64,000 nucleotides of DNA from Pseudomonas sp. (lineage in GTDB: Bacteria > Pseudomonadota > Gammaproteobacteria > Pseudomonadales > Pseudomonadaceae), in the NCBI GenBank assembly GCA_030603065.1, contig JAUVYN010000004.1, positions 24,511 through 88,510 of the forward strand, written 5' to 3'. A program made the translations under genes and the position numbers. Shown in pieces: positions 50,493 to 61,404 of the stretch; positions within the stretch are counted from its first letter, which is position 1; each line of letters opens with the position of its first letter. Under the pieces are notes generated by a model. It saw only the letters and a program-made list of their open reading frames with translations, ran no database searches and was not told the origin of the DNA.

Positions 50493-52400
50493 TCAACCCG
50501 CTGCGGCAAACCGTCTGGTTTCCAGCCGTTCGGCCAGTTCTGGCAGGCATTCCGGGTCATCGATCGTCGACGGAACGCTGTACGGCTCGCCATTGGCGAT
50601 TTGGCGCATCACGCGGCGGAGTATCTTGCCTGAGCGCGTCTTCGGCAAGCGTTTGACGACCAACGCGCCCTGAAAACACGCGAGCGCGCCGATTTCATTT
50701 CGGACCAGGGATATGAGCTCGCTACTCAGCTGTTTCTCTTCGATCTGAACCCCGTTCTTCAGCACGACGAGACCCAGGGGGAGCTCACCCTTCAGTTCAT
50801 CGGCAACGCCAATTACGGCACACTCGGCTACCGCGGCATGGGCGCCGAGCACCTCTTCCATTTCGCCGGTGGACAGCCGATGCCCCGCGACATTAATGAT
50901 GTCGTCAGTGCGGCCCATGATGAACAGGTAGCCGTCTGAGTCGATCATGCCGGCATCACCGGACTGGTAATAGCCTGGAAAATGGCGCAGATAGCCCTCC
51001 CTGAAGCGCGCGGGATTGCCCCAGATTCCCTGCAGGCAACCCGGCGGTAGCGGCAGGCGCAGCGCGATGTTGCCCTGCACTCCAGAGGGTACCGCCTTGC
51101 CCTCGTCGTCCAGCACGCTGACCTGGAAACCTGGCATGGGCCAGGTCGCCGAGCCCTGTTTTGGCGACTGCAGGCCGTATCCAGCGGGATTGGCGGCAAT
51201 CGCCCAGCCCGTTTCGGTCTGCCACCAGTGATCGATCACCGGCAGCCTGAAATGCTCGACCAGCCATTGCCAGGTCGGCGGATCCAGGCGCTCGCCGGCA
51301 AGATACAAGCGCTCCAGCTTGCTCAGATCGTACTGACGGGACAGCTTTGCGTCCGGATCTTCCTTGCGGATCGCACGGAAAGCGGTGGGCGCGGAGAACA
51401 GCATCTTCACGCCATATTCGGCACAAACCCGCCAGAAGGCACCGGCATCCGGCGTGCGGACCGGCTTGCCTTCATAGAGAACGCTGGTACAGCCAGCCAG
51501 CAGCGGGCCATAGACAATGTAGGAGTGTCCCACGACCCAGCCCACGTCGGATGCAGCCCAGAAAACGTCACCCGGATTTGCGTCATACACTGCCTTCATG
51601 CTGTAGCGCATGGCTACCGCGTGACCACCGTGGTCGCGCACGACCCCCTTGGGCTTGCCGGTGGTGCCCGAAGTGTAAAGTACATACAACGGGTCGGTAG
51701 CCAGCACTGGCACTGCATCGGCCGGGCTGGCAGCCGCCTGCGCCGCCTTCCAGTCAATGTCACGACCCTCCTGAAGAGTTGCCTCGCACTGGGGGCGCTG
51801 CAGAACTACGCAATGCTCGATCGTCTGGCTGGCCTTGGCGATGGCAGCATCCACCAGTGGCTTGTAGTGGATCAGCCGATCCACTTCGATACCACATGAG
51901 GCCGTCAGGATGACCCGAGCCTGGGCATCGTCGATACGTACTGCCAATTCGTGCGCAGCGAAGCCGCCGAAGACAACACAGTGCACGGCCCCCAGGCGGG
52001 CGCAGGCAAGCATGCCGACTACCGCTTCTGGCACCATAGGCATGTAGATAATGACCCGGTCACCTTTGGAAACGCCGAGGGTGCGCAGCATGCCGGCACA
52101 GTGGGAGACTTCATCCGTCAGCTCCGCATAGCTGATACGGCGCTTGACGCCGATCACCGGAGAATCGTAGATGATCGCATCCTGAGTGCCACGGCCAGCG
52201 GCCACGTGGGCGTCCAGTGCCAGCCAGGCAGTGTTGAGGCGGCCATCGGCGAACCACTGGCCGAGGCCCTGTTCGTCGATTGTCAGCGCACGAGTTGGCC
52301 TGGTGTGCCAGGCCAGTTCGTCAGCCTGGGTCTGCCAGAAGGTCTCCGGATCTTCACAGGCCTGACGATAATCCTGATGGTAATCAGCGCAGCGGGTCAT
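50493..52400 (-). CDS. prpE: Propionyl-CoA synthetase (PrpE-type acyl-CoA synthetase)
   Basis: 635 aa, AMP-forming acyl-CoA synthetase of the acetyl/propionyl group. ATP loop YTSGTTGKPKG (about 245), DHWWQTETGW (about 400; the Trp limits chain length), DxxR-type GYYQSGDAG and the C-terminal acetylatable lysine in KTRSGKILR. The N-terminal CEDPETFWQTQADELAWHTRP favours PrpE over Acs, but acetate activation cannot be excluded. Stands alone, divergent from the CBS/DUF294 gene; no prpBCD genes nearby. Confidence 0.85.
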   Translation of the reverse strand: MTRCADYHQDYRQACEDPETFWQTQADELAWHTRPTRALTIDEQGLGQWFADGRLNTAWLALDAHVAAGRGTQDAIIYDSPVIGVKRRISYAELTDEVSHCAGMLRTLGVSKGDRVIIYMPMVPEAVVGMLACARLGAVHCVVFGGFAAHELAVRIDDAQARVILTASCGIEVDRLIHYKPLVDAAIAKASQTIEHCVVLQRPQCEATLQEGRDIDWKAAQAAASPADAVPVLATDPLYVLYTSGTTGKPKGVVRDHGGHAVAMRYSMKAVYDANPGDVFWAASDVGWVVGHSYIVYGPLLAGCTSVLYEGKPVRTPDAGAFWRVCAEYGVKMLFSAPTAFRAIRKEDPDAKLSRQYDLSKLERLYLAGERLDPPTWQWLVEHFRLPVIDHWWQTETGWAIAANPAGYGLQSPKQGSATWPMPGFQVSVLDDEGKAVPSGVQGNIALRLPLPPGCLQGIWGNPARFREGYLRHFPGYYQSGDAGMIDSDGYLFIMGRTDDIINVAGHRLSTGEMEEVLGAHAAVAECAVIGVADELKGELPLGLVVLKNGVQIEEKQLSSELISLVRNEIGALACFQGALVVKRLPKTRSGKILRRVMRQIANGEPYSVPSTIDDPECLPELAERLETRRFAAAG

Positions 52401-52528
52401 TTGGGGGGCTCCCTATTGTTGTCCCGCCAGCCTAAACCACACACTTTGAAAGGGAACTAGACTTACGTCGGATGGGAGCGGCGTCGCGCGCGGATCACAC
52501 TAGCCATACATAATAAAGGGTCTTGCAG

Positions 52529-54463
52529 ATGAGTAGGGACGAAGCCTTCGCCCAGGCGGGCAAAACCGCGGTAATGCAGAATGTGCACGGCACCATGGCC
52601 TTTCTGCAGAACTATCCTCCATTCAGCCAGATGGAAACCAGCCATCTGGCATGGATGGTGGAACGCTGCGAGTTGCGCTTCTATGCCCAGGGTGAATCGA
52701 TCATTCGACCGCAGGAAGGCCCCGTTAAGTATTTCTACATCGTCAAACAAGGCATGGTGCGCGGCGAGCGCCTTATCGTAGGGCAGGAAACTCCCGAAAC
52801 CACCTTCGAGATCAGCGTTGGCGAGTGCTTTCCCCTCGCCGCCCTGATCGGAGAGCGTGCGACCCGCACTGAGCATATCGCCGGCCAGGACTGCTTCTGC
52901 CTCGCCCTGCCCCAGGCCGACTTCGTGCGCCTGGTAAGCCTGTCCGCGACCTTCCGCGATTTCGCTCTGAGAGGCGTGAGCAGCTTGCTCGACCAGGTCA
53001 ATCAGCAGGCGCAGCTCAAGGCGGCCGAGAACCTCGGCGCCCAGTATTCTCTGGATACCCGCCTGGGAGACCTGGCGGTGCGTCAGCCGATCAGTTGCCG
53101 CGCCACCCTGCCGATCCGCGAAGCGGTAAGGCACATGCATGAGGCCAGTGTCGGCAGTATCGTCATCACCAACGCCGAACAGCGTCTGGAAGGTATCTTT
53201 ACTTTGCGCGACCTCCGCGCTGTGGTGGCTGACGGAGTGGTGGAGATGAGCGAGCATATCGGTCAGGTGATGACCCCGGCGCCCTATCATCTGCCGCCCA
53301 ACGCCACCGCCTTCGACGCGGCCATCGCAATGACCGAGCGGCACATTGCGCATATCTGCGTAGTGGACCATGGCCGCCTGCTGGGCGTGGTTTCCGAGCG
53401 GGATCTGTTCTCTCTGCAACGGGTGGATCTGGTGCACCTGGCGCGGACCATACGTCAGGCGAGTCGGGTCAGTTCGCTTGCGGCCATGCGCACCGACATC
53501 CGCCATCTGGTGGAAAGTATGCTCGCCCATGGCGCTTCCTCTTCCCAGATTACGCATATCGTTACTCTGCTCAATGATCACACCGTTGCCCGCGTGATCG
53601 AGCTGTGCATCGAAGAGCATGGTGACCCAGGCGTACCCTTCACCTGGCTGTGTTTCGGTAGTGAAGGTCGCCGCGAACAGACGCTGCATACCGATCAGGA
53701 CAACGGCATCCTCTTCGAGGCCGCGAACGCTACCGAGGCTGAAGCCATCAGATCTCGACTTCTGCCACTGGCAAAGCGCATCAACCACGCGCTGGCCGAA
53801 TGCAGCTTCGCCCTGTGCAAAGGCAATATCATGGCAAGCAATCCCAAGCTGTGCCTCTCGCGGCAGGAATGGGCAGCACGTTTCGATCAGATGATCCGCA
53901 CCACGACACAGGAAAACCTGCTGGCATCGTCCATCTTTTTCGACTTCAGGGTGGTCTGGGGCGATCCGGACGGGGCCGAGAGCATGTTTGCCGAGGTGCT
54001 CGACCATATCGCCGCCAACGAGGTGTTCCAGCATCAGCTGGCGCAGCACGCACTGGTCAGCCGCCCGCCGATCGGTCGCTTCCGGGATTTTGTGGTAGCC
54101 CGCAGCGGTGCCGAAAAAGACACCCTCGACGTCAAGACCCAGGGACTCATTCCCTTCGTCGACGGTGCCCGCGTGCTAGCACTGGCCCATCGCATCAGCG
54201 AGTGCAACACCATTGACCGCTTCCGCCTGCTGCGCGAGGCAGGCGTGATCGAACCGTTGGACGCCGACGCATACGAAGAGGCTTATCAGCTCATCCAGCT
54301 CATCCGCATGCAGCAGCATCAGCGGCAGGATCGGGAAAACCTGCCGTTCAGTAACCGCATCGACCCGGATACCCTGAACCATCTGGATCGGCGCATTCTT
54401 CGCGAGTCGTTCCGCCAGGCCAAGCGCCTGCAATCGAGCCTCGCCCTAAGGTATCAGCTATGA
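52529..54463 (+). CDS. Cyclic-nucleotide/CBS/DUF294 nucleotidyltransferase-like protein
   Basis: 644 aa from the ATG at 52529 (AAAGGG 8 bases upstream; a TTG two codons earlier is possible). N-terminal cNMP-binding-like domain (about 25-150), two CBS domains (about 185-310), then DUF294 with an NTase-like GSEGRREQTLHTDQDNGI (G-S and D-x-D motifs of GlnD-type transferases) and a C-terminal DUF294_C. Probably a signal-responsive uridylyl/adenylyl-transferase-like regulator. In Pseudomonas such genes neighbour acetate-uptake genes; here it faces prpE. Confidence 0.88.
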   Translation: MSRDEAFAQAGKTAVMQNVHGTMAFLQNYPPFSQMETSHLAWMVERCELRFYAQGESIIRPQEGPVKYFYIVKQGMVRGERLIVGQETPETTFEISVGECFPLAALIGERATRTEHIAGQDCFCLALPQADFVRLVSLSATFRDFALRGVSSLLDQVNQQAQLKAAENLGAQYSLDTRLGDLAVRQPISCRATLPIREAVRHMHEASVGSIVITNAEQRLEGIFTLRDLRAVVADGVVEMSEHIGQVMTPAPYHLPPNATAFDAAIAMTERHIAHICVVDHGRLLGVVSERDLFSLQRVDLVHLARTIRQASRVSSLAAMRTDIRHLVESMLAHGASSSQITHIVTLLNDHTVARVIELCIEEHGDPGVPFTWLCFGSEGRREQTLHTDQDNGILFEAANATEAEAIRSRLLPLAKRINHALAECSFALCKGNIMASNPKLCLSRQEWAARFDQMIRTTTQENLLASSIFFDFRVVWGDPDGAESMFAEVLDHIAANEVFQHQLAQHALVSRPPIGRFRDFVVARSGAEKDTLDVKTQGLIPFVDGARVLALAHRISECNTIDRFRLLREAGVIEPLDADAYEEAYQLIQLIRMQQHQRQDRENLPFSNRIDPDTLNHLDRRILRESFRQAKRLQSSLALRYQL

Positions 54464-55176
54464 GTCCACGCGACTGGTTTCCCCGGCTACGGGGTCCCCA
54501 ACTCACCGATCAGCAACTGCACCGACGGGCAGCCCTGCCGACTGTGGCAGTCGCACCGACCACCTCTCTGAAGGAGGTGCGCTGGGTGGTGATGGACCTT
54601 GAGACTACCGGCCTCAACACGCAGAAAGACCAGATTCTTTCCATTGGAGCCGTGGTGATCGAGGGCGGGGTGATCGCGATGGGCAGCCAGTTCGAGCGAA
54701 CCCTGCATCGACGTGAACATCGGGTGAACGAGTCGACCCTGATCCACGGCATCGCACCCAGCGAGATCGAGCAGGGTTCGGCACCGGCCGATGCGCTGCT
54801 CGACTTTATCGAGTTCGCAGGGCAAGGCCTGATGCTGGCGTTTCACGCGCCGTTCGACCAACGCATGCTCGCACGCGGGCTGCGTCTGGACCTGGGATAC
54901 AAGTTGCAGCACCGTTTTCTCGACGTGGCCGAGATGGCGCCCATGCTCTGCCCCGACGCCCAGGTTGGACGTGGGGGGCTTGATGACTGGCAGCGACACT
55001 TCGGGCTCGCTAACGAGCGCCGCCACAATGCCGCGGCGGACGCACTGGCAACCGCTCAGATCGCCATGATTCTGCTCAGCAAGGCCCGCAGCCAGGGCAT
55101 TCAGACCCTCGGGCAGCTGCAGGAGCGCCTTGGTAACTGGCGCCGCCTGCGTCAGGCCCGCACTGGGTCCATGTAA
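54460..55176 (+). CDS. DnaQ-like 3'-5' exonuclease (DNA polymerase III epsilon type)
   Basis: 238 aa. DEDDh exonuclease fold: ExoI DLETTGLNT (D46/E48), ExoII FHAPFDQRML (D near 128), ExoIII RRHNAAADALATA (H and D near 190). An unusual N-terminal extension of about 40 residues precedes the first motif and the polymerase-binding tail of true epsilon is missing, so this is an accessory exonuclease, not the replicative DnaQ. Its ATG overlaps the DUF294 stop by 4 bases, a pairing that recurs in Pseudomonas. Confidence 0.9.
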   Translation: MSPRDWFPRLRGPQLTDQQLHRRAALPTVAVAPTTSLKEVRWVVMDLETTGLNTQKDQILSIGAVVIEGGVIAMGSQFERTLHRREHRVNESTLIHGIAPSEIEQGSAPADALLDFIEFAGQGLMLAFHAPFDQRMLARGLRLDLGYKLQHRFLDVAEMAPMLCPDAQVGRGGLDDWQRHFGLANERRHNAAADALATAQIAMILLSKARSQGIQTLGQLQERLGNWRRLRQARTGSM

Positions 55177-55207
55177 CCCGCCATTACCCCCCTTGTCGGA
55201 CCATTTC

Positions 55208-55242
55208 AGCGCCGTTCGGTCTTTTTTGAACCGAATGGCGCT
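55208..55242. other. 13-bp stem hairpin upstream of the FadL-type gene
   Basis: AGCGCC (55208-55213) with GGCGCT (55237-55242), a G-T pair, then TTCGGT (55215-55220) with ACCGAA (55230-55235), around a T-rich 9-base loop. It lies between the exonuclease stop and the fadL start. The T-run is inside the loop, not after the stem, so it is not a classical terminator on either strand; it could be an mRNA structure or operator. Confidence 0.55.
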
Positions 55243-55299
55243 CGCTTGCATCTACAGAACCGGGTAGGATCCCGCCCCTTGTCATTTCCGGAGTATCTA

Positions 55300-56541
55300 A
55301 TGATCAAGCACTGGTTCAAAACATCCCTCGCGCTGACGATCGCAGCCGTGTCTGCGCAGGCTAACGCCAATGGCCTTGCCATCAACGAGCAAAGTGCAAG
55401 CAGCATGGGCACCGCCTTTGCCGGACGCTCCTCATCCGCCATGGACGCCAGCACCGTTTTCGGTAACCCGGCGGGCATGTCCAAATTGCAACGCCCCGAA
55501 GTCAGCGGCGGGCTCGCCGTCATCGACGCGAGCACCGACATTCGCAATCCCGAGGGCGTAGCCCCAGGTACCAACAGGGGCGACATGGTGCCCTTTGCCG
55601 CCATCCCCTTCGCTTACTGGGTGACCCCGATCAACGAAAGATGGCACGCCGGCCTGGGCGTCTACGTTCCCTTCGGCGTTATCAGTGACTACGAGCGCAG
55701 CTTCCAGGGTCGCTACCACGGCCTCGAGAGCGAGGTTCGCGTCATCACGGTACAACCAACCATCAGCTATCGGGTAAACGACCGTGTATCGCTCGGGTTC
55801 GGCCCGACCATCAACCGGATCGATGGCACGCTGACCCGCGCGGCACCGATGCCCGTCGGTGGTGATGCGAACATCGATATTCGTGGGGATGATATCGGCT
55901 ATGGGTTCAATGCCGGAATCATGGTGGATCTGACGGACCAGGTGACCTGGGGTCTCACCTATTTCTCCAAGGTCGACTACACGCTGGAGGGGCGCACCCG
56001 CCTCAGCGGCTTCACGCCGCTCCCAGGGCTGGACGGCCGCTACAGCGGCACGCTCGATTTCACCTCTCCGGAATCGGTGGACGTCTCCCTGACTTACAAG
56101 ATGGACAATCCCTGGACACTTTACGCAGGGGCCGTCTGGACCCGCTGGAGCCGATTACAGGAAATCGTGGTCGACAATCGTGGCTTGGCGGCACCTTACG
56201 AGGCACAGTTCGGCACCCTTCGCGAGGAGCAGAACTGGAGCGACGACTGGGCCTTTGCCTTCGGCGCCGCCTACCAACTAACGCCTGAGATCGCCCTGCG
56301 CACCGGCCTGGCATTCGACCGTTCTCCAACGACCGACGCGGATCGCACCGTGCGCATCCCGGTAGGCAACCGCAAGATCTGGACTGCCGGCCTGGGCTGG
56401 AACATCTCGGACGATCTGACCCTCGATGTAGCCTACGCCTACCTTCGTGAGGACACCGCCGAAGTGACCGAGCCGGATTACCGCGCCGAATACCGCAACA
56501 GCGCCCACGGCCTGGCCACGCAGGTGACCTGGCGGTACTGA
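55300..56541 (+). CDS. Outer-membrane fatty-acid transporter, FadL/OmpP1 family
   Basis: 413 aa. Signal peptide about 1-23; mature part starts with the FadL hatch NGLAINEQSASSMGTAFAG and continues DASTVFGNPAGM, followed by a 14-strand barrel ending in HGLATQVTWRY. It takes up long-chain fatty acids or other hydrophobic compounds. CGGAG is 7 bases before the ATG at 55300; the frame opens 18 codons earlier within the upstream hairpin region. A bidirectional terminator follows. Confidence 0.92.
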   Translation: MIKHWFKTSLALTIAAVSAQANANGLAINEQSASSMGTAFAGRSSSAMDASTVFGNPAGMSKLQRPEVSGGLAVIDASTDIRNPEGVAPGTNRGDMVPFAAIPFAYWVTPINERWHAGLGVYVPFGVISDYERSFQGRYHGLESEVRVITVQPTISYRVNDRVSLGFGPTINRIDGTLTRAAPMPVGGDANIDIRGDDIGYGFNAGIMVDLTDQVTWGLTYFSKVDYTLEGRTRLSGFTPLPGLDGRYSGTLDFTSPESVDVSLTYKMDNPWTLYAGAVWTRWSRLQEIVVDNRGLAAPYEAQFGTLREEQNWSDDWAFAFGAAYQLTPEIALRTGLAFDRSPTTDADRTVRIPVGNRKIWTAGLGWNISDDLTLDVAYAYLREDTAEVTEPDYRAEYRNSAHGLATQVTWRY

Positions 56542-56567
56542 TTTGCCGGAGTGCGCAAAAATCGAAA

Positions 56568-56596
56568 GCCCCGATCACCTGACCGGGGCCTTTTTT
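56568..56596. terminator. Bidirectional terminator between fadL-type gene and sbcC
   Basis: GCCCCG (56568-56573) pairs with CGGGGC (56584-56589) and TCA...TGA closes further inside the loop. Six Ts follow on the plus strand (56591-56596); on the minus strand TTTCGATTTTTG follows. It can end both convergent transcripts. Confidence 0.82.
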
Positions 56597-56701
56597 GCGT
56601 CTAGTCAGGCGCATCTTCTTCGGTGTGTAGCACGTCCCTGCGCTACGCCTGGGCGTATTGGTGGCGCCTGTAGCGTTGGCGTTCCAGGCTGGCAGCGAGG
56701 C

Positions 56702-59700
56702 TTACACTGCATAGCGGCGATCCAGGGTGCTGTAGCCCAGGCCTGCGGCCTTGTGCACTCTCACTTGCACCGGAATCCGCTCCTTGAGCGCCTCTACATG
56801 GCTGATGATGCCAATCATCTTGCCGCTGGCATTGATCGCATCCAGCGCATCCAGCGCAATCTCCAGCGTCTCGCCGTCCAGCGTGCCGAACCCTTCGTCC
56901 AGAAACAGCGAATCGATACTCGCCTTGTGGCTCACCAGATCCGAAAGTGCCAGGGCCAGGGCCAGGCTCACCAGAAAGCTCTCTCCACCGGACAATGTCC
57001 GACAATCGCGCGCCACGTCGGCCTGCCAGGTATCCAGCACTTCCAGCTCAAGCTCACCGCCAGCGCGCCGGCGCAACTGGTAGCGACCATGCAGCCGCTG
57101 CAGCTGCTGGTTAGCCAGATAAACCAGATGATCCAGCGTCAACCCCTGGGCAAAGCGCCGGTAGCGGGACCCGTCCGCCGAACCGATCAGGCTGTTCAGC
57201 CGCTGCCATAGGTCGTGGGATTCCCGCTTCTGCTCCAGTTCCGCCTGCAAGGCAAGCTGGCCGGCGCGGCGCCGTGCGTCCTCTGCGAGGTTCGCACGAA
57301 GCTCGCCCTGCCGCCCTGCCACCAACCGACAGCGTGCCTCGACCTGCACCAGCTCCTCGGCAACCGCGGCCTCTTCGCCCTTGTCCGCCGCAGCGGCCTG
57401 CATTTCCGCAAGCGCTCGCGCGCAGTCCTCATGCAGCGCCCGCGCGGCGGTCAATGCCTGATCCAGCCGGGAACGCAGCTCGGTCAACTCATCACGCAGT
57501 CCCGGCTCCAAAAGCGCCGCGCAGAATGCCTGCTCGGTGTCGAACGGGCTTTGCTCCAGCGCCTGCTCCCAGAGCCCCCGTGCCTTTTGCAAGGATGTCC
57601 GCTCCGCCTCGACCTGTTCGACAAGCCCCTGCAGGCGTCCGTTGAGCTGCTGTAAACGACTGGCAGCCTGCTGATAGGCTGCTTCCTGCTCATCCATGTC
57701 GACACGCTTGAGCTGTTCGGCAGCTATTACCGGCAACTCTGGAAACTCGGCTTCATCAAGCCGTCGCTCCCAGACCTGAGCACCCTCCTTTGCCCGCCGG
57801 CTGGCGTGCGTCAGCTCCAGCAGTTTTGCTTCCAGTTGCTGAGCCCGTTTCTGACAGTTCTGCCAGTCCTTCCAGTCGGCCTCGCGCTCATCAAGCCAGC
57901 ACGCAAAGTCCTCTGGCCACGCGTAGCCCAGCTGCGCCAGGGATTCGGTCAGTTCATTGGTCTGAACTGTCAGATCCCGTTGCAAACGCTCGAGATCGGC
58001 GGTCACCTCCGCCAGCCGAACACGGGTATTTTCCAGATCTCGCTGACAGAGCGCCTGAGCCGACTGCAGGTTCGCCACGCACTGCTCCGCACGATGCACT
58101 CGGCTCGCTGCCGCCTCGCTTGTGGCCTTGCACTTGTCCAGCCGCACCAGGCGCTGGCGGGTAAGTTCGGTATCATCGGCATGTTCGCGCTGCAGCGCCT
58201 GTAGCCGTTCCGCACCTGCCTGTTCACCCAGTTGCTCAACCAGGGTCTGCTGCTGCGCGACCAGATCCGTGCGGCTGCGCTGACGCTCCGCGAGCTGCTG
58301 GGTACGCTGACGGATCCCTTCCTGCAGCGCCGCATTGTCCTTGCCGAGCTTCTCGCCCTGAGCCGTTAGCGCCTCCAGCTCTGCTCGAACCTTGTCCAGC
58401 GCCCGCTGCGTCTCGGATACATCCAGCGCCTGATAGGCATCAATCGCCGGATGTTCCAGCGAACCACAAAGCGGACAGGCTTCGCCCGGTTGCAACTGCG
58501 CTCGGTGCCCTTCCAGGTCACGGATTCGTTGCTCCTGGGCAAGCAATTTCTCCTTGTCGCGAAGCTGCTCACGCACCCGGACGAACTCGCCACGCAGCGC
58601 ACCGATTCGCTCTTCGGCCTCCTTCGCCTGTGCCTGAGACTCAGCAAGGCGACGGGTTTCTGCCTCGATCACCACATCGAGATGACCTATGGATGCACCG
58701 ATCTCGCCAAGCCTTATCAGAACCATCCCGCGCTGCTGAAGCGCCTGCTGCCGTTCGCGCAATGCCTTTTCACTGGGCGCCTGCGGGTCTTCGGCCAACA
58801 GATTGCTCAGCGCAAGGTCGGCAGCCCGTTTGTCTACCCCCGCCGCTTCCAGGTCTCGCTGGGCGTCCTGTACCTGCTGCTGGAAGCCCGCCAAATCGGC
58901 TGCCAGCCGTTCCAGCTGCGCCGACTCCGCTGTTCTCCGCGCCTCACTGCCGGCGATTTCGGAGGCCAGGCGAGCACGGGCCAGATAACGGGTGCGCCAG
59001 GCTTCCAGGCGTTCGCCAAGCTGACTGTGCGTTTGTCGTCCCGCCAGATCCCCGAATGCGGAGTCCCGCTCCGTCTGCGCATGCTGGACGGCCTCCACGC
59101 CTGCCGCCGCTTGTTTCATGCTCAGCGCAACGCCCAGTGCCAGCGCGCTCGCGGTATGCCTTTCCGCCTGCTGATACTGCGCGCGTGTTTCGGCGAGCTC
59201 TGCTTCAGCACGCTGCAGACGCTTGCTCGCCCCCTGAAATTCCGCATACACCGGCTGTAACGCACGTGCCGGCTGGTCGGCATCAAGTCGAGCCAGCTGC
59301 GGCTGGGCCCGATCCAGTTCAAGCCTCGCCTGCTCCTCATTGTGCAAGGCCTGAGCTGCGCGCGACCGCACCTTGACCAGCTCGGCCCACCATTGCCGCA
59401 GGGCCTGTAGTCCATTCAACCGCTTGGCCAGGGTTTCGCCCTCCACAGCCAAAGCGCCTGCCTCGCCCTCCAGTTCGCTGCGCCGCTGGTCATCGAGCAA
59501 TTCGACACCTTGCAGCCGCGCCTGAAGCTGCTCCAGCGCGGCTTTTTCGTCCTTTGTTCGTTCAAAGACCCGCTGGGAAATCCGGCCGTAAATCTCGGTC
59601 CCGGTGAGCTCTTCCAGCAGTTCGGCGCGCTGGTTGGCGTTGGCCTCGAGAAACGCAGCGAAGCCACCCTGGGCGAGCAGCATCGATTTGGTGAATCGCT

Positions 59701-60145
59701 CGAAGTCCAGGCCGGTCAACTCCTCGATCATCGCCAGCTTCTCGTTGAGCCGCTCGGCGAGAATCCTGCCTTCGCCCGTATCCGGATCGATCTCAACCAG
59801 TTCTGCGCGGGGCTGCTGCAGGTTTCCGTCGGCCTTGTCCCGCGCCCGGCGCTGACTCCAGAAGGCGCGATAGCGCCCGCCCTTCACAGCAAACTCCACC
59901 TCGGCCAGACACTCGGCGGTGTGGCGGGTCAGCAATTCGTTACTCGCCGCGGAGACGCCACCCATGCGTGGGGTACGGTGATAGAGCGCTAGGCAGATGG
60001 CGTCGAGCAAGGTGGTTTTGCCAGCCCCGGTAGGCCCGGTAATCGCGAACAGCCCGGTATCCCGAAAGGGCTCTGAGGTGAAGTCGATACGCCATTCACC
60101 CTTGAGCGAGTTGAGATTCTTCAGGCGCAGGCTGAGAATTTTCAT
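56702..60145 (-). CDS. sbcC: Exonuclease subunit SbcC (Rad50-like SMC ATPase)
   Basis: 1147 aa. With SbcD it opens and degrades hairpins, palindromes and blocked DNA ends. Walker [10 protein letters not shown] at 37-45, two long Ala/Glu/Gln-rich coiled coils (about 180-520 and 590-980) with the zinc-hook [11 protein letters not shown] near 555, and the C-terminal ATPase half with signature [19 protein letters not shown] and Walker [15 protein letters not shown]. Its ATG overlaps the sbcD stop by 4 bases. Confidence 0.95.
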   Translation of the reverse strand: MKILSLRLKNLNSLKGEWRIDFTSEPFRDTGLFAITGPTGAGKTTLLDAICLALYHRTPRMGGVSAASNELLTRHTAECLAEVEFAVKGGRYRAFWSQRRARDKADGNLQQPRAELVEIDPDTGEGRILAERLNEKLAMIEELTGLDFERFTKSMLLAQGGFAAFLEANANQRAELLEELTGTEIYGRISQRVFERTKDEKAALEQLQARLQGVELLDDQRRSELEGEAGALAVEGETLAKRLNGLQALRQWWAELVKVRSRAAQALHNEEQARLELDRAQPQLARLDADQPARALQPVYAEFQGASKRLQRAEAELAETRAQYQQAERHTASALALGVALSMKQAAAGVEAVQHAQTERDSAFGDLAGRQTHSQLGERLEAWRTRYLARARLASEIAGSEARRTAESAQLERLAADLAGFQQQVQDAQRDLEAAGVDKRAADLALSNLLAEDPQAPSEKALRERQQALQQRGMVLIRLGEIGASIGHLDVVIEAETRRLAESQAQAKEAEERIGALRGEFVRVREQLRDKEKLLAQEQRIRDLEGHRAQLQPGEACPLCGSLEHPAIDAYQALDVSETQRALDKVRAELEALTAQGEKLGKDNAALQEGIRQRTQQLAERQRSRTDLVAQQQTLVEQLGEQAGAERLQALQREHADDTELTRQRLVRLDKCKATSEAAASRVHRAEQCVANLQSAQALCQRDLENTRVRLAEVTADLERLQRDLTVQTNELTESLAQLGYAWPEDFACWLDEREADWKDWQNCQKRAQQLEAKLLELTHASRRAKEGAQVWERRLDEAEFPELPVIAAEQLKRVDMDEQEAAYQQAASRLQQLNGRLQGLVEQVEAERTSLQKARGLWEQALEQSPFDTEQAFCAALLEPGLRDELTELRSRLDQALTAARALHEDCARALAEMQAAAADKGEEAAVAEELVQVEARCRLVAGRQGELRANLAEDARRRAGQLALQAELEQKRESHDLWQRLNSLIGSADGSRYRRFAQGLTLDHLVYLANQQLQRLHGRYQLRRRAGGELELEVLDTWQADVARDCRTLSGGESFLVSLALALALSDLVSHKASIDSLFLDEGFGTLDGETLEIALDALDAINASGKMIGIISHVEALKERIPVQVRVHKAAGLGYSTLDRRYAV

Positions 60146-61362
60146 GCGCCATCCTCCGCCAGGTCAGCAGCTACCTGCTGGTACAACGCTCTGAGCCGGT
60201 CCTGGGTCTCTTCCTCCAGCGTTTCGCTGGCCAGGCGCTGCTCGAACACATCCAGCAGGCTGAGCTCATCGAGGGTTTCCCGAGCGTTGGCAGTCAGTCC
60301 GGTCGCCGCATTGCCCCGTTCCCGGCGAATGCGCAGGATCTCCAGCGGCAAACCGTCGGTGAGTGTCTGCAGCCGCGCCTGCAAATCGCTGAGATAGTCA
60401 TCGGTGGTGACCAGCACCTCGACCCACACCTGCTGGCCGTCAACGGCCAGTGTCGCCGCCTCCTTCATCGCCGGCCCCAGTGTATCCAGTGAGCCGCGCA
60501 GAGAAATCATCGGCTGAAAACAGGGCACTTCAACCGGTGTGACCGAATGCAGGCCACGCGCATCCAGATCCACCAGCAGCACCTGCTTCTGCTGCCGGGC
60601 CTCGTCAAAGCTCAGGGCGATAGGTGACCCGCAGTAGCGAACATGTTCGAGCCCACCGACCTTCTGCGGGCGGTGGATGTGCCCGAGGGCAATGTAATCC
60701 ATCGGTGGAAACGCATTGGTCGGAAAGGCTTCGAGCGAGCCCACGTAGATCTCCCGAACCGACTCGCTGACGCTGGCGCCCACGGTGGTCAAATGACCGG
60801 TACCGACAATCGGCAACGGCACACCCAATGCATCACGGCGCGCCTGCGCCAGTTCGTAGAGACAGTGGTAATGGGTCTGAATGGCCTGCTGCAGCGCCAG
60901 TTGCTTGTCCGCCGCGCTCTCGCCTGCCTGGCTGATCAGCACGTCACGCGGACGTATGTAGGGAATGGCGCAAAGCACCGCACCGGGTGTTCCGTCGCGC
61001 TGGTTGAGCACCATTATCTGGTCTTCCAGCGCCTCGCACACGCCCGGCACCACTCGTGTTGCGAGACGTGCCAGCAACGTGCGGCTTTCCCCCAGGGTGG
61101 CGACCGAATCATGATTCCCGCCCAGCACCACCAATTGGCAACCGGTGTCGCGCAGGTTGACGATGAAATCGTTGTACAGCTCACGGGCGTAGCTGGGCGG
61201 TGCGCCCGTATCGAACACGTCACCGGCAACGATCACTGCATCCACAGCTTCCCTGCCGACCAGCGCCACCAGCCAGTCGAGAAACTGCCGATGTTCGGCC
61301 TGGCGGCCCTTGCCCATGAAGTGCTGGCCAAGATGCCAATCGGAGCTGTGCAGTATGCGCAT
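60142..61362 (-). CDS. sbcD: Exonuclease subunit SbcD (Mre11-like nuclease)
   Basis: 406 aa. Calcineurin-like metallophosphoesterase domain with the five motifs: [28 protein letters not shown] and GHIHRPQ, which bind two Mn2+. C-terminal SbcD domain about 290-390. Nuclease partner of SbcC. It begins 42 bases after yebG on the same strand with no terminator between, so an SOS-linked transcript yebG-sbcD-sbcC is possible. Confidence 0.95.
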   Translation of the reverse strand: MRILHSSDWHLGQHFMGKGRQAEHRQFLDWLVALVGREAVDAVIVAGDVFDTGAPPSYARELYNDFIVNLRDTGCQLVVLGGNHDSVATLGESRTLLARLATRVVPGVCEALEDQIMVLNQRDGTPGAVLCAIPYIRPRDVLISQAGESAADKQLALQQAIQTHYHCLYELAQARRDALGVPLPIVGTGHLTTVGASVSESVREIYVGSLEAFPTNAFPPMDYIALGHIHRPQKVGGLEHVRYCGSPIALSFDEARQQKQVLLVDLDARGLHSVTPVEVPCFQPMISLRGSLDTLGPAMKEAATLAVDGQQVWVEVLVTTDDYLSDLQARLQTLTDGLPLEILRIRRERGNAATGLTANARETLDELSLLDVFEQRLASETLEEETQDRLRALYQQVAADLAEDGA

Positions 61363-61404
61363 GCTGGGTCCTTGATGACGGGGCGCCGCCAGGGCGCGCG
61401 AGGG

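Noticed and set aside
52463-54049. 528-codon open frame on the minus strand
   Set aside because: It is antisense to the CBS/DUF294 gene, whose domains are clear; high GC keeps the opposite frame open. No recognisable domain.
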